A stretch of 64,000 bases of DNA from Straminergon stramineum. Its lineage: Eukaryota; Streptophyta; Bryopsida; Hypnales; Calliergonaceae. Positions 32,977-44,775 of the stretch are shown piece after piece. Location: the NCBI GenBank assembly GCA_963920665.1, contig OY987265.1, positions 40,491,001 to 40,555,000 of the forward strand, read 5' to 3'. A program made the position numbers and the translations under genes. The notes beneath the pieces were generated by a model. That model did no database searches. It had not been told where the DNA came from and was given only the letters and a program-made list of their open reading frames with translations. Position 1 is the first letter of the stretch, and each line of letters begins with the position of its first letter.

Positions 32977-33904
32977 CCACTAAAGGTTATTGACTATGTT
33001 TTCACCAAAAATGCTCCAAAATTGCCATTTCTAGTACAAGAACCAATTTTAGAAAAAAACACATTTCTAAACACATGTAGCTGTAGGATCTTGTAGTAAG
33101 TTGGTTTGAGAACATGTGGAAAAAATTTCAGAAATTTCCACCATGTATATTGCAAGATATTAGTGTTTGAATTGACAAAAATCCTTTTTTTTGTCCTTGC
33201 AAAAAAATGGGCAACTGCTCTTCACAAGGTCGCATTTGTATGAAAAAATTTCCCAAATGGATGTGCGTCTTTGGATTTATTCTTCAAGGCAAGTTGGTTA
33301 CATGCTTGAAAAACTTCAAATCATTTGGAATTGTACAACATACAAGAAAAAAATAGTAAGTAGAAAGAAAATATATAATGATTCAAAATTCAAAATTGTT
33401 AAGAATTTAGTTATGGAATTGAAAAAATACCAATCTCCAATGGTTGTAATGTTGTTATAAACAATCTACATCCTATAATTTTACTTTTTTCAAAAAATAT
33501 TGAAAATTGAGTTAAATGAAGGACTTCAAAATCTATTTTAGAGTAGAGAATCCATAATTGCCTGCAAACTAAAACTCCTCATAACTTTCACCTCATTACT
33601 CAAAATAGAATTATTCAAAGATTTCTACATTGATATAAATCTAAATAACCAATTTCAAATTTTTATTTCTGAAAAAAATGATTTTTTTTATTTGCCCAAT
33701 CTGCCTAAGTTGGGAACGAAACTATATATCATATAAGAACTTTTTAACCATGTAGTCAAAAGTTATAAAAACTATTGGGACTTGAAGCTACTCCTCAACC
33801 ACATGTTGTGTGAAAATTTCAAAGAAAAAAATTGAAAATTCCACTCGTAGTGAGCTACCCAAAATATTTGTAATGCCAAAAAACATTGTTTGGGACTTTA
33901 GGGG
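32977..33904 (-). mobile_element. TTAA-flanked non-autonomous element, family 1, copy C
   Basis: In inverted orientation relative to copies A and B. Plus-strand ends are CCACTAAAGG and ACTTTAGGGG, with TTAA at 32973-32976 and 33905-33908. It is 928 bp and collinear with A and B (reversed TGTTGTACAATTCCAAATGA, CTTGAAGAATAAATCC, CATTGGAGATTGG). No coding capacity. Confidence 0.6.
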
Positions 33905-33908
33905 TTAA

Positions 33909-36086
33909 GGATCTATTGGATTGAGGCAAATTGCATATGAAAATGCAACAAGAATGAAAAATGGAAGCATTAAAGAATCAAACAAATTATTGTGGACAAT
34001 GTGGACAACTAGTCTACAATCTAATTTGAGGACTATTTGTCGAATGGAGTGTCTAGGAGATATCCGTGTTACGGTTTAGGGAGAACATCATCTAATTAGA
34101 TTAAAAATACTTTAACAAAACTGAAGCTTATTGAAGTTGTAAGTTCAATATATGCTTTTCAGGTTATGGAAAAAAAAATTTAATCCATTGCATCATAGTG
34201 AAATATTTGATAATCCCATAAAAACAAAGTATTGCATGATTGTTTTTCCTTTGGTGAATTTCCTTTCTTTCAAAAATCAATCAATTTAGCACAAAGGGTG
34301 GCAAATATACCACATCAATAGGGTGATTACATTTATTTCAAGCATGTGTTTTAGCCATAAGTTTGTAATTATGTCTTTTGAGTGCATAGTGAGGGACAAG
34401 TAGTCGAGAAGCTCATTCACACAAGTAATTTAGAATTATGTATTTAACTTTGTACACATGGCAGCCATTGAGTGAATAGTGACCAAATGTGCATTGCTGG
34501 TGAATATGAGCAACCCCAATTTAAATATTTTAAAAAAAATCCCCAACACACACTCCCCCCAATACAAACCTAAACCCCAATCCTAATCCTAAACGCAACT
34601 TCTAACTGACCCCTTATTTATAATTTCTAAATGTTTTGTCTACAACAAATGATATGGGTTAACTTTTGTATTTTTGTATTCATAGCATTTTCAATATCCT
34701 TATCGTATTTCAGTATCAATTTCTTATCGTATTTTTAATATGCATATCCATATTGTATTTCTAAAATTGGTTGAAATCCAGATGTGTGGGTGGATCCGAA
34801 ATCTGAAAATGAATTTGAAATTCAGATCTATGGTAGGGGGTGGGGGTGGGATTTTTTTCAAACAGAATTGACGGCTCTTGTTGTGTCATGGGGGCCGGAG
34901 GCCAAACCACATGTGCCTGTAATCACAAGAGATAGTTGGGGACCAACTCCTTTGTATTACCAAAAAAGTGGTAATGATGGATTAAGGAAACATACCAAAT
35001 GAATAAGTTTCTCCTCCTCAATAAGGTTTCCTATTTATTCTTGTTTTAGATTTTTCAACTAAAATCTTGCACTTGTAGATAAAAGACACAATTTGAAAGG
35101 AGACACTAGTGCATACACTTCCCTTAATCTTCCAAACATTGATCAAGCTCAAATTTTAACCTCTAAAATTTTTTTATGTTCAGAGGCCCAAATATTCTTC
35201 AAAATACTTGTCCCCAAAGCAAGGTCAAAATCTTTAACAAATTCAACTATAGGATTCTTTGGTTAACTTGTTTGAATATATTGTCCCAAAAATTTGAAAT
35301 GAATATCCCCACTAATTGCAAGTTCAATGAGCCTAAACTTCAAAATGATGGCTTCTCTAGCCCTTCCAAAAGGTTAAGTTTTGTCTTTCAACATTCTAAG
35401 AAAAAAACACTTGTGTCCTATAACTTGTGAGTTTTATTCAATATGTTGGAAAATGTATTGGAAAAATATGTAAAAAATTTGACCAAAAAAACTTTCACAT
35501 TCATCTTAAAAAAAATTGTAAAGTAAAAGGTATAATTCAATGAAAGATAAAACTAATATGCTAATAACTTCAATTGGAAGAATTTGAGAATTGTTAATCC
35601 AAATAGTGAGAGTGTTCTATTTAACAATTCCTATCCTTTATTTTTATTTGAATATTTTGAAAATTGAGAGCAAAAGATGACTTTCTATGTTTTTTCTACC
35701 TTCATTGCCCACAAAATAAAACTCCTCATAAATTTTACCTCACTATTCATAATTGAATGATTCAAATTTTTTTGAGTAGGTATCAGTCTACACAATTACA
35801 AAAAAATGATTTTCTTATGATATATTTTTAGCTATTCATTTTGACATTGAAATTAAGAAAATCCTTTTAACTTTTGCAATTATATTTATTAGAATGATAT
35901 AAAACAAAGTCTCACAAATAGAATTGATTATGATGAGTAGTATCCATCCTAAAAAATTCATGCAAAAATTTCAAATGATGAAGTCAATAAAGCCTACTTA
36001 AATTCTCAAAAAGCTTAAGTGGGCTCCTTGCATGGTCATTTAGGGTTTAATTGATCAACAATATAACCCCTAAATTCCTATTGTTC
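33909..36086. other. AT-rich stretch without genes
   Basis: No gene recognised. Around 34650-34760 there is a run of diverged ATATCCTTATCGTATTT-like words. From about 35520 sequence similar to the degenerate TTAA relatives appears. Confidence 0.4.
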
Positions 36087-36560
36087 CCTTAAAGGACAAA
36101 ATGGATTTGGGCAAGTTCTTAAGGTCTCAATTTTTGTTGAAATTTTTTGAATTTTTTTAGGGTAGAAAAACACATGAGCTTTGGGGGAATATATTTTTTT
36201 ACTTCAATGGGTGCCCAAGAGTACAAGCTGTGCTACCCTAAGCCTAAAACGATGTTCATTGGGCAATATAAAAAAAATCACAAAAAGTCAAAATAAAATT
36301 TTCAATTTTTTTCCCATAGAAAATATTTTTGTCTACATCAAAAGATTTGATTCATTCTATTTGAATTAGTGATGAAAAAGTTATGGACAATCTTGTTTTT
36401 TGAGCAATCTAAGCATCTTCTAGAAAAAACTAATTGTATAGTTTACTTTTTAACACAATTTTTGCAATACAAAAAATAAAGTTCAACAAGGTTTAGTTAC
36501 CTTGCTAGAGAAATCTCACCATCAGGACTAGTGATTCTCAATTCCATCTTAGAGCTATTA
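36087..36560. mobile_element. Fragment of a TTAA family element
   Basis: CCCTTAAAGGACAAAATGG at 36087 matches the left end of family 1, and the following TTGGGCAAG matches its next block. At 36355-36400 and 36530-36560 it resembles 16090-17277 inverted. Boundaries are mixed, so this is probably a rearranged or nested remnant. No coding capacity. Confidence 0.35.
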
Positions 36561-38487
36561 GCAGTTTAGTTTTTCCTTCATTCTTGTACCTATATCTATT
36601 TAACAATTTTTTAAATAACGAAAATTAGGTGTGTATTTTTTGAATTTTTTTCCTAGAATGTCAATTCAATTCTTCAGCATAAAAGATTATAAATTTGAAA
36701 TGTGTAGTTAAAAAATTTTAAGCTAAGAAAGATTCAAAGCTTCAAAATTTGGTAAAGCAAGGTGAAAAAATAGAATTTATTCACTACAAATGCAAATATC
36801 TTGCAATCCACAAGATCAAAGCTTCTAAGCAAACACAATCGGGTTCTTGTGTTGTCAAGCTGTCCAATGACTGTCTATATGTCAAATCCAAAATACAACT
36901 TCGAAGATATGGATCTTCAATATGAAAGTTCTACTTTGAATTCCCTAATTGGAAACTTAATCCACTTCAAAAAAATTAGTAAATGACTTTTGGCCTTGGA
37001 ATTTATTTACCAAGTTAGGCCCACAGAGGATTAATCAATCAAGAGAAAAAAAGTAGGTCAGGTTATAGGGTTTTTAATACCCTTTCCAAGTTGATAAAGA
37101 ATTCTCAATCTGACTTTCCTATGATGAGATAATTGTGGATGAAGTTTGGGTTCTAATCTAATGGTTGAAACTTCATCCATCCTTTACTTCTATGCTAACT
37201 ATCAAAATCCACTTTTAGTTTTTGATTTATTTTCTATTTTTTAATCTTCTTTTTAAATTCTGAAATCCACTTGGTTTGGTCAATTTGGGTTGACTTTCAT
37301 CCAAATCCTCCCTAACTATGATCAATTCTTCATCCTACTTTAACTTCTTTGATACTAATCTATTTTTTAAGCTTAAACAAGTTTTAAACTTCATTCATTA
37401 ATTTTTTTTACCTTTTATTTTGGAAATTTACTTTTTTTTTTCTATTTCTACTGTAGATTTGAAGATTCCTTTCTTGATTCTTTTGGATGACTTCCTAGGT
37501 AACTTTTCATCCAATTTTTAAACTACTCTTCATTCAAGCATAAGTTTTGGAATTTTTGTCTATTTTTGATGTTTAATGATTTTTTAGAAAACTGGTGGTT
37601 TTTCCTAACTACTTTCAAGCTAAAATCCTACTTTTCTAATAGTCCTAATAGTCTAAATCTACTTCCTAAATTCTACCACTAATGTTTGACTTTAATTGAC
37701 TAATTTTAGTAAAAGATGAGCAATGGGGAGAAAGTATTCAAAGACTAACTTCAAATTATGTGGGTTTAATGAATTCATCTTCATGTTTCATTTCCACAAT
37801 TTCGATATGGTTCCCTCCGACTTCCATTCATAGTTTTTGTGGGTTTTGGTGTTGTAATTTGAATGCAATACAAGGGCTAATTTGCTCCAATTCTCCCTCC
37901 TTTGATTTCCAACCTTTCCTTCCTTCTTCTAAATGTTCTTTGTTTTTTCTTTATCTTCTAATTTTCTATTCTTTTTCTCAAGTGCTTTTTCGAAGTCAAT
38001 TACTAAAAAATCTAATAGAATCCAATCTCTTTAAATGTGTGTTAAATAGGTTGAAAGTCAACTAAGGGTTCCAAACAAGCCCTCTAACCTTTTCTCACTT
38101 ATAACAAAATTCTAGAACTTCTCCAAAGTTGAGATATTATTTGGTTTGTCTTCTATATTTGTCTCCTAATCTAAATTAACTATGGGTTTCAAAGTCAAAT
38201 ATGCTTTAAGGGTAGCTCTCTTGTACTACTACCTTCTTTCTACAAGCTTAAGTCGTCAATTGACATAACCCAACTTCATTCTACGAGTTTGAGTTCTAAA
38301 ATTATAGAGCTAGAGTGTAAGATTTGTGAGCCAGACAACAAAATGATTTGGAATTCACAATCGGCGAGCTTGATCTAGAATTTGAAGCTGGAGTTGAGGC
38401 TAGATAGCAAGACAAGTCAACCCTGTTGACTTGTGAATAGCTGAGGTATACACCGGTTGAATTGACCCTCTTCAATTGGAATTGGTT
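36561..38487. other. AT-rich stretch without genes
   Basis: No gene recognised. The plus strand is pyrimidine-rich from 37200 to 38000, which lengthens chance frames such as 37760-38065; that frame has no family motif. Confidence 0.4.
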
Positions 38488-38632
38488 AACTCTAAACCCC
38501 CTCTCAAATTCTGAAATTTCTTTAACTCTGGACCCTTCTCAAACTTTGAAATTTAATTGACTCTAAACCCTTCTCAGAATCTAAAATTTGATTGAGTCTA
38601 GACCCTTCTCAAATTTTAGAATCTGAGAAGGG
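38488..38632. repeat. 36-bp tandem repeat, four copies, ending in a hairpin
   Basis: The unit resembles ACTCTAAACCCTTCTCAAAT followed by YTGAAATTTRATTG, with period 35-36. The last part folds back: CTCTAAACCCTTCTCAGAAT in copy three pairs with its reverse complement at about 38608-38640, giving a ~30-bp stem with one mismatch. Confidence 0.75.
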
Positions 38633-38735
38633 TTTAGAGTCTTAGAATGGTCAAGTTCAATGTTCAAATATCAAAATTGGAATAATTAGTTCCCTTGAGA
38701 GGGCGTCTAATTTTTGGTCTTTTGCACATGTATGT

Positions 38736-38956
38736 CACTACAAGATAAAGGGGTGTTTTAAGTGAGTTTTAAAATATAGTCCTAGACACGAGATTATAAG
38801 TAATGTCCTTTTCGGAGTTTTAGGTAAAATTTTATTAAAAACACTAATATTTTTGGTAAATTTTTACTAAAAATTTCCTTAAAGGTCATTCTTTATAATC
38901 TTATGTCTAGGACTATATTTAAAAACTCACTTAAAACACCCCTTTATCTTGTAGTG
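38736..38956. mobile_element. CACTA-type MITE with TGT target duplication
   Basis: Both ends read CACTACAAGATAAAGGGGTG inward and stay inverted for over 60 bp. TGT flanks both sides (38733-38735 and 38957-38959). The 221-bp element has no coding capacity. CACTACAAGA is the usual plant CACTA terminus. It is a different family from the one at 16161. Confidence 0.92.
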
Positions 38957-38959
38957 TGT

Positions 38960-41424
38960 GCATGCCAAACTTCATTGACCCTTGGCTCACAACTTAATTA
39001 AAAGAGCAACTCGAGTCTCCAAATAGACTGCCTGGCTCCCCTTGGTGAATGAATTGTCTTCACGGCCTTGCTTGCCTTATGGTACTGGTTGGCTAGATTG
39101 CCTGGAACTCAATTGGTGTTTGTTGCCAAGTTTTTTTGGCAACTTTCACTAAATTTTGGTAATCACATCAACACTTTAGGTCTTTGTAAAGGGACCCTTA
39201 AATTAAAGAAAACATAGAAAAGTCATAGTGAAGAGTGAAGCTTCGCCATCCGGGTGCTAAGCCTGAATTTTAAAGCTTGAAAACACAAATAGCTTAAAGA
39301 AATTTTTTGTCCAAGGGCGAAGCTTTGCCTTATGGCAACTTAGTGCCAATGTTTGGGTGAATTTTTCCCAAGTTGATTAGTACAAATGATTGAGGTTTGG
39401 TTCACACCATAACTCTCAAAATGACATAACAATACTTAGGACCACAAATTCCTTTGTCAGGGCTCTAGGGGGGATTTTCAACACCAAAGTGTGAAATCCC
39501 ACTCCAAAAGGGCTTGGATGGAATTTAAAAGACACACCACATTTAAATTCAAACACTTTTGGTTAGTAACAAACTCAAGGAGGATTTTTTATAACTTAGA
39601 CTTGAGAAATCTTTCACAAAAGCTTACCCACGGTTAGTACTAAAACGCCAAAGACTCAACTACACAATAAGCTTGTTAGTATTCCAATAATCTCACAAAA
39701 ACAAAGTTTGGTTAGTAACAAAGACAAGTATGCATGCAAAGCAAGGCTTCTTCCAAAGGACCCCAACATCCTTTGGAAAGAGCTTCAAAAATACAATAAT
39801 AGTCATGAAAGCTTTAATAGCAATTAAAACATGGGAGTTTTGGCAAAATGACCAAAAATTCAAACAATGCTAATGATTTTGGCAGAAACAAAATGCAAAA
39901 AAAGAAAAGGGGTGTAAAGTGAGGGGAGTAGGTGTGAGCGCCAAATTACCCACCCTTGGTAATTCGCAAACACAACTAGGTTTTGAGTTTTGGCTAAATG
40001 ACTCCTACCTTTGGGTGTCTGAGCGTGGTCCATTGTGCCTTCCAAGAAATGGATCTTTCTACTAAGTGTCTAAAGTGACCCCCAAATATGCAAGATTCTC
40101 CTAATCTACATCCAATGTTCTAGCCGACCGAGTGGATGGCCTGCTGTATATTTTTGGTGGAACCTACGTTAGGGAAGAACTAACCTAAGAAACCTCTATT
40201 TCATCTTTTTCCATTTCTAAAAACATAAAACTCGATCCTATCCGACCTACCTCGCTAAAGTTATGGGTGGATGAAGTTTGACCGCTACTTGGTTCCTCAA
40301 ACTTCATCCATTGATTGAACCTAGCTCCCTAATTCAAAAGGACCCAAAATTTTTAAGGATGGGTCAAAAGACTTTCTCCTAACTAAAACAGGAGTTTGGA
40401 CCTAATTGTGGTCTCTTAAAAAATTCTCATCCAAGCCTTACCTAAACTTCATCTGCTAATTTCTCCTAACCTATAATTCGGAATTAAATTTTCTTTTCGG
40501 CCCTGGATCCTAATAGTCAGCCCCTTACTAATCTCCTTAATTTGTTGTCACCCCCTAGGTCTATCTATTCTTCATCCAATTTCATCCTAATTTTCATTTG
40601 GCGATAACTTCCTCGTTTTTGACCCGATTTGAACGTGATTTAGGATTTTGGAAAGATATGGCCTTCCTCTTTAAGTTTATATCCTAAGAAATGACCTAAC
40701 CTACAGTCCTAAGGATCTGACCTAGGGGTAGGCCTTGGCCAAAGCTTCTAATCACTAATTAGGGACCTAGGAAGGATTTGGAAAGGTTTAACAGTTTAAC
40801 TCATACCTCGAAATTAGAATCATTTATCGTGCCCACCGGAAGCTCTCCCTCCTACGCCATGAACTCTCAGGCCATGAGACAATGAACCACCATTCTAATC
40901 ATAAGATAATTTGGTACAAGAGTTTATTCATTGGCCTCACCCTATTTCTTTTCTCCCCTCCTCTTTTCTTTCTTCCTACGTACTAAAGTGGCCCAACTAC
41001 CTTTGTTAAACTAATCTTTAAAAATGTGTCATACCATCTTCCAAGATTGATCTACTTCTTATGTCCTACATCTTACGTACTACACTTATGCCTCACACTT
41101 AATCTTATGGTGATAACCTAATTCTAATGTAAGGGCTTAAGTGGGTCTTGAGGATTTTGCCGTATCCTCTCTACCCTCACCCTCTTCCTTCAAGTTGTCT
41201 TCCTTCTCATTCTTCCAACCTCCCGCCATCTCTACTTGAGTTGGGTCTTCGTTTTTATGCCAGTTATAGGAGATGGGGCATTGGATTCTCTGTTTTGTTT
41301 AGTGTGTTAGTACAAGGACCACACTCCTTTTTCTCTTCTTCTCCATAGACCTGGCCAATTCCGTTGTCTACTATTGGACCCTTCTTCCCTTCCTCTATCT
41401 ATTGGCCCCTTTTTCTTGGCCCCA
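38960..41424. other. Moderate-GC stretch without recognisable genes
   Basis: No family motif in any frame. The phrase AAGCTTCGCC found near 39240 recurs in the 64-bp array at 41935, so this region and that array may belong to one repetitive unit. It may be retrotransposon-derived, but no integrase, reverse transcriptase or primer site was seen. Confidence 0.35.
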
Positions 41425-41570
41425 ATGTTGTAGCCCAACCTCGTAGGCCCCAGTACCGCAATCCAACTCCAAGCCCCTGTTGTAACCCTACCTCGCGGCC
41501 CTTGCCATAACCCAACCCCGTGGCCCCTATGTTGTAATCTAACCTCGTGGCCCCTACCAACATGCACTGT
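41425..41570. repeat. Imperfect ~27-bp minisatellite
   Basis: Five or so decayed units of the form TGTTGTAAYCCAACCTCGYG GCCCC, rich in CCTCGTGGCCCC. Frames through it (41307-41576 minus) are repeat-derived and not a gene. Confidence 0.65.
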
Positions 41571-41934
41571 CCCCACCAGTGGTACTGGATTGGATGCCCT
41601 TCCCCTTTCCCCGAGTATCGAGATGTTAGGGGTATTGGCTAGAGAGTTGGGGTGCTAGGCTGGGTGTTGGGTGCTATTTTTCTTCTTTTTGCTAAGTTCT
41701 AAAGGGAGTTTGGAAGGTCGTGCTTTTGTTAGTGGGTGGTGGGCTAGGCTTGTATAGGCAAGGGCCTCACTCTATTTATCCTTAATTACCCCCTACGCTA
41801 ATTTTGACTTCTCATTTCTATTTTTTGGGACCTAAACCTTGGTTTGTTCCCAACGCATTTTGGGAACTAAACCTTGTGAGGAGAGAGAACACGGGGTCTC
41901 ACGGTTCTCCCATGGGATGGTTTTAACCCACTAC
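41571..41934. other. Spacer between tandem repeats, no genes
   Basis: No coding region recognised. Confidence 0.4.
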
Positions 41935-42235
41935 TAGGACTTTTTATCCCAAGGAGGGGTTCAAAGCTTCACCGTGGTTCCCTCTTTTAATACACCGCTA
42001 AGACTTTTTTATCCTAAGGGGGGTTGAAAGCTTCGCCATGGTTCCCTCTTTCAACACACCACTAAGACTTTTTCATCCAAAGGGGGCTCAAAGCTTCGCC
42101 ATGGTTTACTCTTTTAATACTCTACTAGGACTTTTTCATCCAAAGGGGGGTTCAAAGCTTCGCTGTGGTTCACTCTTTTAACATACCACTAAGCCTTTCA
42201 CCCCAAAAGGATCCAAAGCTTTGTCATCACGGCGG
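41935..42235. repeat. 64-bp tandem repeat, about 4.5 copies
   Basis: Units start at 41935, 41999, 42063, 42126 and 42190. Each has TARGACTTTTTYATCC, then AAGGGGGG, AAGCTTCGCC and GGTTCMCTCTTTTAA. Copies differ by several bases. The regular period shows a true tandem array. Confidence 0.88.
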
Positions 42236-42849
42236 GATCCACTAACCCTCACTCTCTCTTGACCCACTCCAAGGAATACTATGTTAGTATTGGGGGAGCC
42301 AAAAGAGACCTTAACATTCAAGGGGTTAGCTACATGGGGTTAGTATTATAAATGACTTGAACTAAAGGCCCTCCAAAGTGGCACCGCCAATCACATGGGG
42401 GGTTGCTCTAGGGTTAGTACACAACAAAGCAAGGAGAGTGACGAAAATGGGCTCTCAAAGGTAAACACACACAACTTCTAGTAACCGGATAAGTTTTAAA
42501 AAAAGCCTCCAAGCTCAAGCTTGGAAGGGTTAGCACTATACACACTCAAGATGTAAGGGATCCACAAAGACATCACAAGCTCAAAAAACAACAACGGCCA
42601 AAAGTGCCCGAAAAACATTGTTGCAAGGTTTGTGGCTAAAAATGCCATGATTCCAACATCAATTGGATCCAACGGACCCAATTACACAAAAAAAGGGTGG
42701 TGAGAGAAGAGAAGAGGTGCCCTTTTATACTCTTTCCTGAGCACCCACCTCCCCTCGTTCATCTACATTAACCTTATCTTCTTGGATTTTCATCCAAAAC
42801 TCAAGGCTTTCATCCTATGCTAGCCTACTAAGCTAACTTTTGGAGATTA
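42236..42849. other. Spacer without genes
   Basis: No coding region recognised. GC is moderate. Confidence 0.4.
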
Positions 42850-44775
42850 ACTTTGAATCGCAAACGGATTATGCCATTGGCTTCAGAAGGCCATTTTTAG
42901 TTCCAATTACCCCCTTTCCTATCTTCAAAATCACAACAAAACCTAGCGCCAACTTAATGCCAAAATCGGGAAAAATCACAACTTTAGGGGGTTGACTTTT
43001 CTAGCAAAAGTAACTAGCTGAGGCTCTTAGGTAGGTATGGGGGAGTGAGAAAAGACCTATCTTAGTCCCCATTCCCCTTTCGTATGCTCCTGCTTTGCTG
43101 GTCAAACCCGCCATGGACTTTAAATTCCGTTAATTGTCGGGGAATTTGGCAGGTTCAGGTACTTTTGACTATTGAAATGCCTTGAAACTTGTCGGGGAAG
43201 CTTATTAACATAAAAAAAAATTTCTTAATTTTTAGTGGGAATTTACTACCACGTGGGGAATTTCTAGGAATTTTCCATCACAAGTTTAGATAGTTGACCA
43301 TGCGGAAAGACATTTTTTGACTATCAAAAATTCCGAAACTTTTCGTAGAACCTCCCATAGGATCCCACGACACATGTATAGGCTCATATTTTTACTCTAC
43401 ACATCGGCCTAGAGGGGACAAATTCCACCCCCTCGTTTAATTATCGGTGGCTAGGGAATCTTCTACACCGGGGGGGAATCTTGGCGAACCAACTTCGCCA
43501 TTGGTTTCTGGGCATGGTTTTAATCCCAAGTCACCCTCTTTGGACCTGAGATTCCTCCATGGTACCACTTTGGTATTTTAAACATCTACAAGTCAACAAT
43601 TGGGGTTCTGCTATTTCATCGATAAAATGGGGAAATTAAAACCTATCATTGGGAATAGACTCCTATGTCTTACTAGGGTTCCCTTGACCAATTCTAGCCT
43701 AGAGATGTCCTCTCCATGTGGGGTTTTGAGCTTGATACGCCCATCACTTGTAATTTATCAATTTGCCACGATTAGTTGGGTTCTAACCTATTTTCAACTT
43801 ATGGTTGGGCCATTCTAGCTATAATATTCTAAAACTAGACTAAATACTATATTGGTATGTAACACACCTATTTTGGTCTACACTTTCAGGGGGACTTTTT
43901 GTATATAAAATTGCACTTAAAATAACAAAACACGAATAAATTTATTTATTTTTAAAAACTATGGAAAACTAAAAATTAATGTTTAAAAATCTACTCTACT
44001 GTTTTGATTGCTCTAATTTTTGGAGAAATGTTCCAAATGCTAAACGGATAGAATCATTGTCTTTAGAAGATCCAAATTAGACTACAGAATTCTAAACCCT
44101 ATTCTCATCCCATTTCGCAAGCGAAAGCTAGTGTTTTTTGAAAAGCAATGAAAAACTTAAGGTCAAAAATTCAAAACTTAGAATTTGACTTTTCTCAAAG
44201 TTTTGACTAGCTAGGATTGTTTAGGAGATTTTAGAAAGTAAGAAAATAGTCCAATTTGACTTCAATAAATTAAATGTCATACGCTCTAAAAGCTTTGGAA
44301 ATGCCAATCAATTCATCGGGAATTTTGGAATTCTATTAAAAATCATAGTCACTGCTGATTTTGGTACTTGTTGGTGTCAGAATGTCTTGAAAGGTGGCGG
44401 GGTGCTTATTTACACTAAAATATACATTCCAATTTTTAGTGGGATTTTTCCACTACCTTGGTAATTTCTATGAATTTTCAAATGCTGGTAAATGCAATTG
44501 ACTTCCCATGGAGTCATCTTCTGCAATCCGCAAAATTATGAAACTTTTTGGGTAGCTTTTAGGAAACTCCGAAATGATAATTGCAAATTCTCATGTCTAT
44601 TTTGTAGTTTATGATAAAGGTGTTAAAATAACACCTATCGAATTAATTCCTCTAGGGAGAAATCATTCCCATGCTAAAGAATCTTCACGAACTAACTTTG
44701 CCATTAAGCTCTTAGCATGTTTTTATTCAAAAACACTTCCCTCCATCCATTAGTTGCATAATCATTGAATTTGTG
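42850..44775. repeat. Diverged direct duplication with ~1.2-kb period
   Basis: 42850-43580 and 44045-44775 align in the same orientation. Anchors: AAACGGAT (42863 and 44042), TTTTTAGTGGGA (43235 and 44437) and GAATCTT..CGAAC.AACT...GCCATT (43479 and 44680); the last two are about 1.2 kb apart. The second copy is more AT-rich. No coding region; origin unknown. Confidence 0.6.

Noticed and set aside
33895..33908. Interstitial telomere repeat
   Set aside because: TTTAGGGG occurs once per element end, always beside TTAA and in inverted pairs, so it is a transposon end and not a telomere array.
37760..38065. 101-codon Phe/Ser-rich frame
   Set aside because: It lies in pyrimidine-rich sequence with no family motif; the composition explains it.
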